DNA from: Ketobacter sp036337295 | GTDB taxonomy: Bacteria; Pseudomonadota; Gammaproteobacteria; Pseudomonadales; Ketobacteraceae | Direction: 5' to 3' | Length of the DNA stretch: 64,000 nucleotides | Assembly (NCBI GenBank): GCA_036337295.1 | Contig: JAYZEN010000001.1 | Coordinates: forward strand, 1-64,000 | In this document: positions 8,672 through 16,730 of the stretch, in pieces | How the letters are laid out: the number at the start of each line of letters is the position of its first letter | How positions within the stretch are numbered: position 1 is the stretch's first letter | Made by a program: the position numbers and the translations under genes | The notes under the pieces: model-generated | Told to the model about the DNA's origin: nothing | The model's input: the letters and a program-made list of their open reading frames with translations, nothing else | Database searches by the model: none

Positions 8672-9880
8672 TCAAGCAACTAAATTATCCAAATAATCAG
8701 CCCATGCCTGCATCATTTTTATTCGCACACCCCAATATTCCGCACGGTCATATGCCCTTGTAGTAGCAGTGCCAGTTAGGTGAGCCAACTGCGTTTCAAT
8801 TACATCCTTATCCCATTCTTTTTTGTCCCATTCTATCTCACGTAACATTGTGGACGCGGTGCTGCGGAACCCATGAGCCGTCATCACATCGGCGCCATAA
8901 CCCAAGTCTCTCAACCTGTTCGTCATGACATTTTTACTGAGTGGTTTATCGCTATTACGCTCATTCGGGAATACGTACGGAGAATAACCGGTTACCTCCT
9001 TAATGGCTTTTAATCTATCGACCACCTGATCGGCCATTGGCACAAGATGCTCCCGATCGCACTTCATAACGTGAGCCGGGATTTCGATTCGCTTTAGGTC
9101 AAAATCTATATATTCCCATTTAAGAAGTCTTATTTCATTCGGCCGCAAAAATAAACGAGGAATCAACCTCAAGGCTTCAACCGTGCAGTAACTACCAGAG
9201 TCTGTTGTATCAACATCACGGATAAGTTGGGCTAATTCCAAAGGCTTGGTGATCGCTGCCCGGTGTTTCACTTTAGGCATCGGCTCAAGAATATCGCGAA
9301 GAACCACCCCCTCAGCAGGATTACTACTAGCGTAGCGGAGCCCCCGCGCATAACAAAAGATACGACTGATTGTAGACAGGACGTTTCCTGCACTACGCCT
9401 CTTACCAGCTTTTTCGAGCGAAAGCATCAGTTCAGTCAGATGTGCTTGATCTATAGAATCTATGGGTAGCTTTGCTAGAGGTTTGGCATCGACAGTGATC
9501 CAACGTTTTACCTTTTTTGCATAATCTTCCGACCAAGGGCCCTTTTGCTTTTCCCACCAAGCCAGTGCAACCTCTTCAAAATTCTTTCCTTGTTCTTTTG
9601 CTGATCGTTTTTTAGCACGTCGCTCATCGGTGGGGTTAATGCCCTGCACTAATAGAGCACGGGCCTGAGCAGTCATATTTCTAGCTTCAACTAGGGGTAT
9701 CGTAGGGTAAGAACCTAAAGCAAGCTCTTGATGCTTATTATTATATCGATACCGCATACGCCACAGCTTGCTCCCATTATCTTTTACCAATAAAAACAAG
9801 CCATTACCGTCACTTTTCTTTATCTGCTTCTTGCCTTCTGGGCAGGAAAGCCGCTTCACGTCCATCGCCGTCAATGCCAT
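8672..9880 (-). CDS. P4-type tyrosine integrase (DUF4102 family)
   Basis: This 402-residue protein has the N-terminal arm-binding domain of P4-like prophage and island integrases (MALTAMDVKRL, GLFLLVKDNGSKLW, LGSYPTIPLVEAR), a central SAM-like core-binding domain around residues 105-190, and a C-terminal catalytic domain. The catalytic arginine is in RPNEIRLLKW, the H-x-x-R motif is HGFRSTA near residue 336, and the nucleophilic tyrosine is in RAYDRAEY near residue 377. The start has a strong GAGGTGAG site two bases before the ATG. Length is normal and the frame is intact. It sits at the boundary between the accessory left end and groEL and probably brought in part of that region; no tRNA attachment site is visible next to it. 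Confidence 0.95.
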   Translation of the reverse strand: MALTAMDVKRLSCPEGKKQIKKSDGNGLFLLVKDNGSKLWRMRYRYNNKHQELALGSYPTIPLVEARNMTAQARALLVQGINPTDERRAKKRSAKEQGKNFEEVALAWWEKQKGPWSEDYAKKVKRWITVDAKPLAKLPIDSIDQAHLTELMLSLEKAGKRRSAGNVLSTISRIFCYARGLRYASSNPAEGVVLRDILEPMPKVKHRAAITKPLELAQLIRDVDTTDSGSYCTVEALRLIPRLFLRPNEIRLLKWEYIDFDLKRIEIPAHVMKCDREHLVPMADQVVDRLKAIKEVTGYSPYVFPNERNSDKPLSKNVMTNRLRDLGYGADVMTAHGFRSTASTMLREIEWDKKEWDKDVIETQLAHLTGTATTRAYDRAEYWGVRIKMMQAWADYLDNLVA

Positions 9881-9905
9881 AACTCACCTCACGCCGGGTA
9901 CACAT

Positions 9906-9980
9906 AGGGGTATTATGAGGGGTATTTTCGATTTTTCCAGGAAAGATTTAAGCACCTACCAAAACCCGATACCCCTCATT
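9906..9980. promoter_or_regulatory. Repeated AGGGGTAT motifs upstream of the integrase
   Basis: Within 75 bp there are two direct copies of AGGGGTATT (9906-9914 and 9918-9926) and one inverted copy of AGGGGTAT (9969-9976). The second copy and the inverted copy are part of a larger shared core, ATGAGGGGTAT. The cluster lies 26 to 100 bp upstream of the integrase start. Repeats of this kind are typical arm-type binding sites or autoregulatory operators of P4-like integrases; that function is inferred from position. Confidence 0.5.
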
Positions 9981-10041
9981 AACCCCCAAAAAAGCTGCGA
10001 TTTAGTGAAATTTCATGAGACAATTTGAAACAACCAAAAAC

Positions 10042-10073
10042 AAAAAAAGCCCGCAAACACTGGGCTTGCGGGC
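10042..10073 (-). terminator. Rho-independent terminator of groESL
   Basis: An eight-base-pair stem (GCCCGCAA at 10049-10056 with TTGCGGGC at 10066-10073) and nine-base loop are followed, on the minus strand, by seven T residues (the A-run at 10042-10048). It lies 35 bp after the groEL stop codon. Confidence 0.92.
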
Positions 10074-10107
10074 CTTTTTGAGACGTTATGGGATGAAACT
10101 GGGCAGT

Positions 10108-11757
10108 TTACATCATGCCGCCCATGCCACCCATTCCGCCCATGCCACCCATATCGGGCATGCCGCCAGCGCCTTTCTCTTCTGGCAGGTCAGCAACCAT
10201 GGCTTCGGTGGTGATCATCAGGCCCGCTACAGAAGCAGCCGCCTGCAGTGCAGAACGGGTTACTTTGGCAGGATCCAGGATACCCAGCTCGATCATGTCA
10301 CCGTAATTACCGGTAGCAGCATCGAAACCGAAGTTGCCGGAGCCAGACTTCACTTTATCAACCACCACAGAGGCCTCAGCACCAGCGTTGGAAGCGATTT
10401 GACGAATCGGAGCTTCCATAGCACGCAGTGCCAGGTGGATACCGGCAGTCTGGTCATCGTTAATACCGACCAACTCTCCGATATTGGACAGGGCGCGAAC
10501 CAGAGCCACACCACCACCAGGTACCACGCCTTCTTCTACTGCAGCACGGGTAGCGTGCAGAGCATCTTCAACGCGGGCTTTCTTCTCTTTCATTTCCACT
10601 TCAGTGGCAGCACCAACCTTGATTACGGCAACACCGCCAGCCAGCTTGGCTACGCGCTCCTGCAGTTTTTCTTTGTCGTAATCGGAAGTCGCTTCTTCGA
10701 TCTGCTGACGGATCTGCTTAACACGGGCCTGGATTTCAGACTCATCACCAGCGCCGTCTACCACAGTGGTGTTTTCTTTGGTGATGGATACTTTCTTGGC
10801 AGTACCCAGGTCATCCAGAGTCGCACCTTCCAGAGACAGACCCACTTCTTCAGAGATCACAGTACCACCGGTCAGGATCGCGATGTCCTGCAGCATGGCT
10901 TTACGGCGATCGCCGAAGCCAGGCGCCTTAACGGCAGCCACTTTAACGATGCCGCGCATGTTGTTCACCACCAGAGTCGCCAATGCTTCGCCTTCGACGT
11001 CTTCGGCGATGATCAGTAGAGGCTTACCGGCTTTCGCGACAGACTCCAGTACGGGGAGCAGGTCACGGATGTTGGAGATCTTCTTGTCCACCAGCAGGAT
11101 GAAGGGGCTTTCCAGCTCCACGCTCATTTTTTCCTGATCGTTGATGAAGTAAGGAGACAGGTAACCGCGGTCGAACTGCATACCTTCCACCACGTCCAGT
11201 TCGTTTTCCAGGCCGCTACCTTCTTCAACAGTGATAACGCCTTCTTTACCCACTTTTTCCATCGCTTCAGCGATGATGGTGCCCACGGTGTCGTCGCTGT
11301 TGGCGGAGATCGTACCCACCTGGGCGATCGCCTTGGAATCTTCACAGGGGGTGGACATGCTTTGCAGCTGTTCAACAACGGCTGCAGTGGCCTTGTCGAT
11401 ACCACGCTTCAGATCCATGGGGTTCATACCAGCGGCTACCGCGCGCAGGCCTTCAGACACGATGGCCTGAGCCAGAACGGTTGCCGTGGTGGTGCCGTCA
11501 CCGGCTACGTCGTTGGCCTGGGAGGCCACTTCCTTGACCATTTGGGCGCCCATATTCTCGAACTTGTCTTCCAGTTCGATTTCCTTCGCTACGGACACAC
11601 CGTCTTTGGTGATGGTGGGAGCACCGAAGGCTTTGTCCAGAACCACGTTACGGCCTTTGGGGCCCAGGGTTACTTTAACTGCGTCTGCCAGTACGTTAAC
11701 GCCTTTCACCATTTTGGCGCGGGCGCTGTCGCCGAATTTAACTTCTTTAGCTGCCAT
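10108..11757 (-). CDS. groEL: Chaperonin GroEL (Hsp60)
   Basis: This 549-residue subunit forms the double-ring chaperonin that folds proteins in the cytoplasm with ATP, capped by GroES. The start MAAKEVKFGDSARAKM, the ATP-site segment GDGTTTATVLAQAI near residue 86, the apical-domain segments, and the glycine-methionine tail (GGMGGMGGMM) are all standard. Length is normal. It follows groES by 72 bp in one operon controlled by the CIRCE operator upstream of groES, and ends at a strong terminator. Only one groESL operon is seen in this window. Confidence 0.99.
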   Translation of the reverse strand: MAAKEVKFGDSARAKMVKGVNVLADAVKVTLGPKGRNVVLDKAFGAPTITKDGVSVAKEIELEDKFENMGAQMVKEVASQANDVAGDGTTTATVLAQAIVSEGLRAVAAGMNPMDLKRGIDKATAAVVEQLQSMSTPCEDSKAIAQVGTISANSDDTVGTIIAEAMEKVGKEGVITVEEGSGLENELDVVEGMQFDRGYLSPYFINDQEKMSVELESPFILLVDKKISNIRDLLPVLESVAKAGKPLLIIAEDVEGEALATLVVNNMRGIVKVAAVKAPGFGDRRKAMLQDIAILTGGTVISEEVGLSLEGATLDDLGTAKKVSITKENTTVVDGAGDESEIQARVKQIRQQIEEATSDYDKEKLQERVAKLAGGVAVIKVGAATEVEMKEKKARVEDALHATRAAVEEGVVPGGGVALVRALSNIGELVGINDDQTAGIHLALRAMEAPIRQIASNAGAEASVVVDKVKSGSGNFGFDAATGNYGDMIELGILDPAKVTRSALQAAASVAGLMITTEAMVADLPEEKGAGGMPDMGGMGGMGGMGGMM

Positions 11758-11829
11758 GATAATTTCCTTTTGAATTCCTGAGTTTCTTCAATCGTTAATT
11801 GCGGATTCGAGCAAAACCGGGTTCGAGGC

Positions 11830-12120
11830 TTAGCCTTCCAGAACGCCGAAGATCTCGCTTTCGCCCATGATCAACAGCTCTTCGCCATCGATCTTAACGG
11901 TGCTGCCTGCGTACTGACCGAAGATAACCTTGTCACCGGCTTTGACATCCAGAGGGCGGGTTTCACCATTTTCTGTTACGCGACCGGGGCCTACGGCCAA
12001 CACTTCGCCTTGAGAAGGTTTCTCAGTAGCGGAACCCGGCAGCACGATACCACCAGCGCTTTTGGTTTCCTCTTCAACACGACGAATCACGACGCGATCA
12101 TGCAAAGGACGGATTTTCAT
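11830..12120 (-). CDS. groES: Co-chaperonin GroES (Hsp10)
   Basis: The 96-residue product caps the GroEL ring. The sequence MKIRPLHDRVVIRRVEEE, the mobile-loop region around SAGGIVLPGSATEKPSQG, and the dome segment are typical. The ATG at 12120 is preferred over the in-frame TTG at 12138 because the family begins MKIRPLHDR and a GGGAG site lies 11 bases before the ATG. It is the first gene of the groESL operon. Confidence 0.98.
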   Translation of the reverse strand: MKIRPLHDRVVIRRVEEETKSAGGIVLPGSATEKPSQGEVLAVGPGRVTENGETRPLDVKAGDKVIFGQYAGSTVKIDGEELLIMGESEIFGVLEG

Positions 12121-12185
12121 GAGTTTTCTATCTCCCAATTAGCCTTGTTTAAGCCAAGTTTCTTAGTGCGTTTGAAGCGCTTTCC

Positions 12186-12220
12186 ATTATTAGCACTCCC
12201 AACCTCAGAGTGCTAATAAT
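12186..12220. promoter_or_regulatory. CIRCE operator (HrcA binding site)
   Basis: The element is TTAGCACTC-N9-GAGTGCTAA (12190-12216), a perfect match to the CIRCE consensus, and the dyad extends to 13 base pairs per arm with the flanking ATTA/TAAT. It overlaps the -10 box and expected start point of the groESL promoter. HrcA repression of groESL that is relieved by heat is the established role of this element; hrcA itself is not in the window. Confidence 0.95.
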
Positions 12221-12243
12221 AGTGTCGCGAATGCATCCGTCAA
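12216..12243 (-). promoter_or_regulatory. Sigma-70-type promoter of groESL
   Basis: On the minus strand there is TTGACG (12238-12243), a 16-bp spacer, and TATTAT (12216-12221). The -10 box merges with the CIRCE dyad, which would place a bound HrcA over the transcription start. Confidence 0.75.
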
Positions 12244-12347
12244 GAGCCCTTTGCGCTTTTCTGGGCTCGTTGCCGGGGATGCCCCTTAACTGGGGTTGCC
12301 GGCTATGATTTCAAGGGTTGATTGCAGGTTTTTTTCAGCAGGGGCGG

Positions 12348-12893
12348 CTAGCGCGGGGGGGTGTCGTCTTTTTTTTCCACTTCGCCCTCAATTATGAAAT
12401 GGCCTTGACGATCTTCACGAACCGAAGGGCCTGATCCCGGGGGCTCGGCATCATAGGTCTGCCCGGGGCTGCGGGATTGCCAGGTACGCTGGTAGACCCA
12501 GACATTGCCCTGCCCCGGCCCCCGGTTGAAGGCCTGCATTACCCCCTTCTTCACAATGTAGGACGCCATCCAGCGGCGACTCTGGGGCAGCAACAGCAGG
12601 AAACCGATTGCGTCGGTGATGAATCCAGGGGTAATCAGCAGGGCACCGCCCAACAGCAACATGACACCCTCCACCATCTCCACACCGGGCATTTCCCCCT
12701 GCTGCATGCGGCTGTTGAGCCGAATCCAGGTCTCGACACCCTGCCAGCGGAAGAGAAATGAGCCCATCATGGCCGTGAGCACCGTCAGCAGAATGGTCAC
12801 TGGCCAGCCGATGGTCTGGGCCACCTGTCCCAGCACGATGGCTTCCAACAGTGCGAAGATGAAGATAAAAAGAAATATGCGCCCGAATCCCAT
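12348..12893 (-). CDS. fxsA: FxsA family membrane protein
   Basis: This 181-residue protein has the FxsA pattern: an N-terminal hydrophobic segment (IFLFIFIFALLEAIVLGQVA), the WPVTILLTVLTAMMGSFLFRWQG segment, and a second pair of hydrophobic stretches (GVMLLLGGALLITPGFITD). The C-terminal 60 residues are polar and look cytoplasmic. E. coli FxsA was named for suppressing F-plasmid exclusion of phage T7; its cellular role is unknown. The gene lies next to groES, as in many gammaproteobacteria. Confidence 0.93.
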   Translation of the reverse strand: MGFGRIFLFIFIFALLEAIVLGQVAQTIGWPVTILLTVLTAMMGSFLFRWQGVETWIRLNSRMQQGEMPGVEMVEGVMLLLGGALLITPGFITDAIGFLLLLPQSRRWMASYIVKKGVMQAFNRGPGQGNVWVYQRTWQSRSPGQTYDAEPPGSGPSVREDRQGHFIIEGEVEKKDDTPPR

Positions 12894-12955
12894 GATTGTC
12901 CTACCTGATGTTGTGCTTTCTTGAGGTGCTTTCTCTAGATGCTTTCCTGGCGGGT

Positions 12956-13681
12956 TTACGCGTTCAGCGGCGTTCGGGCCATTTCCACCAAAATCGCCCT
13001 GGCTTCTTCTGATGTGGTGACGATTCGATCAAAATCAACCCGACGCAGGCGATTATTCAGCAACAGGGTCATGCCCTCCCCATCGATGCCCGCCATGATG
13101 GCATCGTTTCCGGGATTGGGTATCTGCCGCAACGCGCAATAGTGCTGGATAGCATCGCCGTGATCCTCATTCATATGATCCACAATGCGCAGCCATTGTT
13201 CCGCAGAAAACGGACTGGGCTGCACCACATCCCCCGGCGACAGCCAGCGGGCCTGGCCAAAACCCTCAATAAAGCGTAACTGCACCGGGTTCAGGCGATA
13301 GAAGTCAAAGTCCAGCTCGTCGTGATAGCCCCGTGCCTGGGGGAAGCAGCGATAGTAACGGTCGGCCGCCTCGGCTGCGTCGTCCACTCGCTTGGCGTCG
13401 GCGATGAGGGTCAGCCGCTCCACCTGCTGAATGTCTCCCTGCTGGCTGTCTCCCCGGGTAGCCTCGGTATCCAGCAGCGTGAGAGACACCTTGGGGTTGT
13501 CCGCGATGTTCTGGGTGTGTTGCGCCAGACGGCTGATAAGGATCAGGGGCTGCCCGCTCTGGTCCAGACAGAACGGCACTACCGAGCCAAACGGATACCC
13601 TGTGTATTTCTTCGAGTGGGTACTGAGCACCCCGCTGAACACGGTCTGCAAAACACTCCGCGCGCGCTTGCCGGCTTCCAT
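12956..13681 (-). CDS. hugZ: HugZ-like haem-utilisation / pyridoxamine-phosphate-oxidase-fold protein
   Basis: The 241-residue protein has an N-terminal split-barrel flavin-reductase-like domain (residues about 1-150, starting GKRARSVLQTVFSGVLST, with PFGSVVPFCLDQSGQPLILISRLAQHTQNI) and a C-terminal DUF2470 domain (about 165-240, with DHMNEDHGDAI). This is the arrangement of HugZ/HutZ proteins, which bind and help degrade haem. The start has a strong GGGGGA site. No haem transport genes are adjacent here, so a haem role is inferred from the family alone; a general pyridoxamine-oxidase-like redox function is the alternative. Confidence 0.82.
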   Translation of the reverse strand: MEAGKRARSVLQTVFSGVLSTHSKKYTGYPFGSVVPFCLDQSGQPLILISRLAQHTQNIADNPKVSLTLLDTEATRGDSQQGDIQQVERLTLIADAKRVDDAAEAADRYYRCFPQARGYHDELDFDFYRLNPVQLRFIEGFGQARWLSPGDVVQPSPFSAEQWLRIVDHMNEDHGDAIQHYCALRQIPNPGNDAIMAGIDGEGMTLLLNNRLRRVDFDRIVTTSEEARAILVEMARTPLNA

Positions 13682-13785
13682 GTATTCCCCCTTTTTCTGA
13701 GTTGATGCCTGTGGTCAATGAACTTTAAGGTGACCATTCCGAATGGTACCATGCCGGCAGAATTTTGCGGGGGCGTGAATAGGGT

Positions 13786-14607
13786 ATGGCAGTCAGCAAG
13801 TGGGGAGTCATCGCGCTGGTGTGGGGATGCATCGGAAGCACTGCAGTGCGGGCTGAGGAGCCGGCCCCAAAGGAACCCGCCAACTACGCCTTTGCCGCCT
13901 ACATGGGCAGCGGTTTGTATGGTGCCACCGACGCCTCGCTGCTCGTGTTCAACCTGCCCATGACGTTCCAGTGGCGGGAACGAAAAGACATTCGCATTCG
14001 ATTCTCCACCTCCGCCGGTTTTTTTGATTACGGGCGTGAGAATCTTGAGGAGTTGGAAATTCCGGACTCCATCGGTACCCTCACCCTGATTCCGGGAGTG
14101 GAAAAAGTCTACGCGGCCAGCGATCGGTGGGAGCTGATTCCCCACATCGATTATGGCTATGCGAAAAACTTCTCCACCAAGGAGGAAGCCCAGGTGTATT
14201 CAGTCGGCCTCCACTCCCGCTACTACACTAAAGGGGAAATCGACCGGCATGTGTGGGTGAACAAAATTATCCTGGCGGGTTATCGCACCTTTTCCAGCGA
14301 TCTGCAGGACAATTATGTAAAGCTGTTGTCCGGTTTTGATTACAAATCCAATCTGTACATCACGCTTAACGCAGGGATTGCCATACCCACCCTGTACAGT
14401 TCCATTTCCTGGAGTTACAACGGCATCGACTACGTGGAAAAATGGAAGGACCGCACCGCCCGGGACCTGAACTACGAAATGGGGATTTCATTGTACGCCC
14501 CCAAGCCCATCGACCTTTGGGTAACTGAGGTAAACCGGGTCGGGCTGGGTTACCAATACAACCAGTTCGGGAACGTCATACGCCTGTTTGCCGGAACCCC
14601 ATTCTGA
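13786..14607 (+). CDS. Predicted outer-membrane beta-barrel protein, unknown function
   Basis: This 273-residue protein has a signal peptide (hydrophobic segment to about residue 22, cut after AVRA) and then alternating polar and aromatic segments such as RIRFSTSAGFFDYG and ELIPHIDYGYAKNF. It ends in a terminal phenylalanine (IRLFAGTPF), the BAM-recognition signature of outer-membrane barrels. It is not a family I recognise. It has its own upstream region, diverges from the HugZ-like gene, and converges with the next gene. It could be a small porin-like or lipid-deformation protein; no binding residues are evident. Confidence 0.75.
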   Translation: MAVSKWGVIALVWGCIGSTAVRAEEPAPKEPANYAFAAYMGSGLYGATDASLLVFNLPMTFQWRERKDIRIRFSTSAGFFDYGRENLEELEIPDSIGTLTLIPGVEKVYAASDRWELIPHIDYGYAKNFSTKEEAQVYSVGLHSRYYTKGEIDRHVWVNKIILAGYRTFSSDLQDNYVKLLSGFDYKSNLYITLNAGIAIPTLYSSISWSYNGIDYVEKWKDRTARDLNYEMGISLYAPKPIDLWVTEVNRVGLGYQYNQFGNVIRLFAGTPF

Positions 14608-14681
14608 GGCTCCGGCCACCTTGCGCCTATTACAACGGACGGGAAACGGACACCGCCGCCGGCTTGTTGGTGGGCTAAGGG

Positions 14682-15257
14682 CTAGTTGGAGGGTTTGTCC
14701 AATGACACCGCATAAGCTTCGGTGTGTGTCACCACCACCGTCTGGCCAATTCTGAGCTTGGTAATGTTCTCCGGATTCTTGATCACCACCACCCGGTACT
14801 TGCCGTTGGCATCCTTCAGGGTTCCGGTCATATTGACGGCATTCAGATCCACGATGGTGCAGACGGAGCGGTACTGTTTGAGCATTGCCCCGGCCGGCAA
14901 TTCCTCCGCTTCCGCCTCTACCGTATGGTTCATTTCCACATACGGCTGTTTCAATTCTTCCTCGGTAGGCGCGCGCACTTCATAGAGCGCCGACACAAAA
15001 AAATCCACCGTGACCTGATCACCCACCGCCACCTCATTCAGGCGCTTGACGTGATCCCCCACCACCAGATGTTTGAAATGGCCGTCGGGGCCCCGCAACA
15101 CCACTTCCCGGGTTTCCAGATTGATGGCCTCTACCGTCTCCGTGACGCTGATTCGCTCAATATCCTCCCGGCCCGGTGCCTGGGCAAACAACGACTGCGC
15201 ACACAGCAGACCGACAACGCTCATCACCCCAACCCACCTGCTCAGTACCTGCTTCAT
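14682..15257 (-). CDS. Periplasmic protein of unknown function
   Basis: The 191-residue product has a clear signal peptide (MKQVLSRWVGVMSVVGLLCAQ, cut near AQSLFAQA). The mature part is rich in Val and Glu and has two similar beta-rich segments: VETINLETREVVLRGPDG-like near residues 40-60 and VDLNAVNMTGTLKDANGKYRVVVIKN near 135-165. This suggests two small beta-barrel (OB-like) repeats. I recognise no family and no catalytic residues. It converges with the beta-barrel gene across a 74-bp gap and has a 282-bp region upstream. Confidence 0.7.
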   Translation of the reverse strand: MKQVLSRWVGVMSVVGLLCAQSLFAQAPGREDIERISVTETVEAINLETREVVLRGPDGHFKHLVVGDHVKRLNEVAVGDQVTVDFFVSALYEVRAPTEEELKQPYVEMNHTVEAEAEELPAGAMLKQYRSVCTIVDLNAVNMTGTLKDANGKYRVVVIKNPENITKLRIGQTVVVTHTEAYAVSLDKPSN

Positions 15258-15300
15258 ATCTGTGTCCCTGCCATCCCTATCGATTCGTTATAATTGGTTG

Positions 15301-15317
15301 AAAAAGCGACGCTTTTT
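15301..15317. repeat. Inverted repeat in the 282-bp intergenic region
   Basis: AAAAAGCG and CGCTTTTT are separated by one base. The dyad lies 44 bp upstream of the periplasmic-protein start and about 220 bp before the dehydrogenase gene. The rest of 15258-15539 shows no ORF or other structure that I can support. Confidence 0.4.
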
Positions 15318-15539
15318 GCTCATCCACCCCATCCAACCAGCGCGTTTTCGGCGAAAACATTACCCCACTTACCCTCGTATGCCAAGCCACAAACAAGCCC
15401 GTGACGGCCGGACCACAGCCCTCTCCTGGCCACTCTCCCTCTGGAAATCCGGTGCCAAAACAGGAATAATCGCGACTCGCAAGTCAAGCCGACTATTACA
15501 GCGTATTAAAAGCGGACCAAATATAGAGGGTTAGTAGTT

Positions 15540-16298
15540 ATGGATTTAAAAGACAAAGTCGTGGTCATCACCGGTGCCGGACGGGGTTTGGGACGGGGCA
15601 TGGCTCTGGCATTCGCCCAGAAAGGCGCCAATGTGGCGGTTGTGGACTTGAATGCCGATGATATCGCTCAGACCGTAACCCTGTGTGAAGAACAAGGGGT
15701 GAAAGCCAAGGGATACGCCGTCAACGTGGCCAAAGACACCGAAGTTGAAAAGCTGTTTGAAGATGTGGTGGCGGATTTCGGCACCCTGAGTGGCGTGGTC
15801 AACAATGCCGGCATCACCCGCGACGGTCTGCTGGTGAAGGCCAAAGACGGCGAGATCACCAAGATGTCCACCCAACAGTGGCAGATGGTCATTGACGTCA
15901 ACCTGACCGGCGTATTCCTGTGCGCCCGTGAAGCCGCCGCCAAGATGATCCAACTGGGTGTGGAAGAAGGCGTAATCGTCAGCATCTCCAGCCTGGCCCG
16001 TCAGGGTAGCTTCGGCCAGACCAACTACTCCGCAGCCAAAGCCGGTGTGGTGGCCATGACCGAATCCTGGGCCAAGGAACTGTCCCGTTACAACATTCGT
16101 ACCGGCGCCATCGCTCCCGGCACCATCAACACCGACATGATCGCGGCCATGAAACCGGAAGCCCGTGACCGTCTGATCGGTGCGGTGCCCCTGAAGCGCC
16201 TGGGTGAGCCCAGCAACATTGCCAAGGCAGCCACCTTCATTTTCGAAAACGATTACTTCACCGGTCGGGTGATTGATGTGGACGGTGGTCTGCGTTAA
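15540..16298 (+). CDS. Short-chain dehydrogenase/reductase, FabG-like
   Basis: This 252-residue enzyme is a classical SDR: the NAD(P)-binding motif TGAGRGLGRG at residues 12-21, NNAGITRDG near residue 88, the catalytic Ser in SISSLARQGS near residue 150, and YSAAK with the catalytic Tyr and Lys near residue 165. The aspartate after the second strand (VDLNADD) suggests NAD preference. Closest in style to 3-oxoacyl-ACP or acetoacetyl-CoA reductases. It stands alone with its own terminator, not within a fab operon, so a specific role in fatty acid, polyhydroxyalkanoate or alcohol metabolism is not determined. Confidence 0.92.
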   Translation: MDLKDKVVVITGAGRGLGRGMALAFAQKGANVAVVDLNADDIAQTVTLCEEQGVKAKGYAVNVAKDTEVEKLFEDVVADFGTLSGVVNNAGITRDGLLVKAKDGEITKMSTQQWQMVIDVNLTGVFLCAREAAAKMIQLGVEEGVIVSISSLARQGSFGQTNYSAAKAGVVAMTESWAKELSRYNIRTGAIAPGTINTDMIAAMKPEARDRLIGAVPLKRLGEPSNIAKAATFIFENDYFTGRVIDVDGGLR

Positions 16299-16322
16299 GC
16301 GCAGATTTCAACACCTCCATTG

Positions 16323-16366
16323 AAAAGAGTGGCAATTCCGCCGTAAGGTGGAGCCACTCTTTTTTT
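16323..16366 (+). terminator. Rho-independent terminator after the dehydrogenase
   Basis: AAAAGAGTGGC (16323-16333) pairs with GCCACTCTTTT (16353-16363), followed by further T residues to 16366. It sits 25 bp after the dehydrogenase stop and just before the next gene. Confidence 0.9.
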
Positions 16367-16379
16367 ATGGGCGTTCTCT

Positions 16380-16715
16380 ATGAGCAAACCCACTCCCACC
16401 GATGCAGCCGCATCCCGCCAGGAAGCCAGACACAGCATTATTCAGGTCGTGGGGGCGATTCCCATGGGCCGGGTCTGCACCTACGGACGTGTGGCGGAGC
16501 GGGCCGGACTGCCAGGCTACGCCCGCTATGTGGGCACGGTACTTAAGCAGCTTCCCGCCAACAGCAGCCTGCCCTGGCACCGGGTGATCAACGGCCAGGG
16601 CAAAATCTCCTTCCTCGTGGGCAGCGATCAATGGCAATTGCAGAAGCAAAAACTGGAACAGGAAGGCGTGGAGTTTTGTGGCGAACGGGTATCCCTGCGC
16701 CAGTATCTGTGGTGA
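16380..16715 (+). CDS. Alkyltransferase-like (ATL) DNA-repair protein
   Basis: The 111-residue protein has the fold of O6-alkylguanine-DNA alkyltransferase C-terminal domains (VVGAIPMGRVCTYGRVAERAG, AGLPGYARYVG). The active-site motif reads PWHRV instead of PCHRV, so the alkyl-acceptor cysteine is replaced by tryptophan near residue 63. That substitution defines ATL proteins, which flip and bind alkylated guanine without transferring the group and hand the lesion to nucleotide excision repair. The arginine finger region (ARYVG) is kept. The gene sits immediately after the dehydrogenase terminator. Confidence 0.93.
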   Translation: MSKPTPTDAAASRQEARHSIIQVVGAIPMGRVCTYGRVAERAGLPGYARYVGTVLKQLPANSSLPWHRVINGQGKISFLVGSDQWQLQKQKLEQEGVEFCGERVSLRQYLW

Positions 16716-16730
16716 TCCGGCGCTATTGGA

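Noticed and set aside
10015..11019. Plus-strand ORF of 334 codons beginning with phage-like residues
   Set aside because: It is antisense to groEL and crosses the groEL terminator; its composition is that of a shadow frame.
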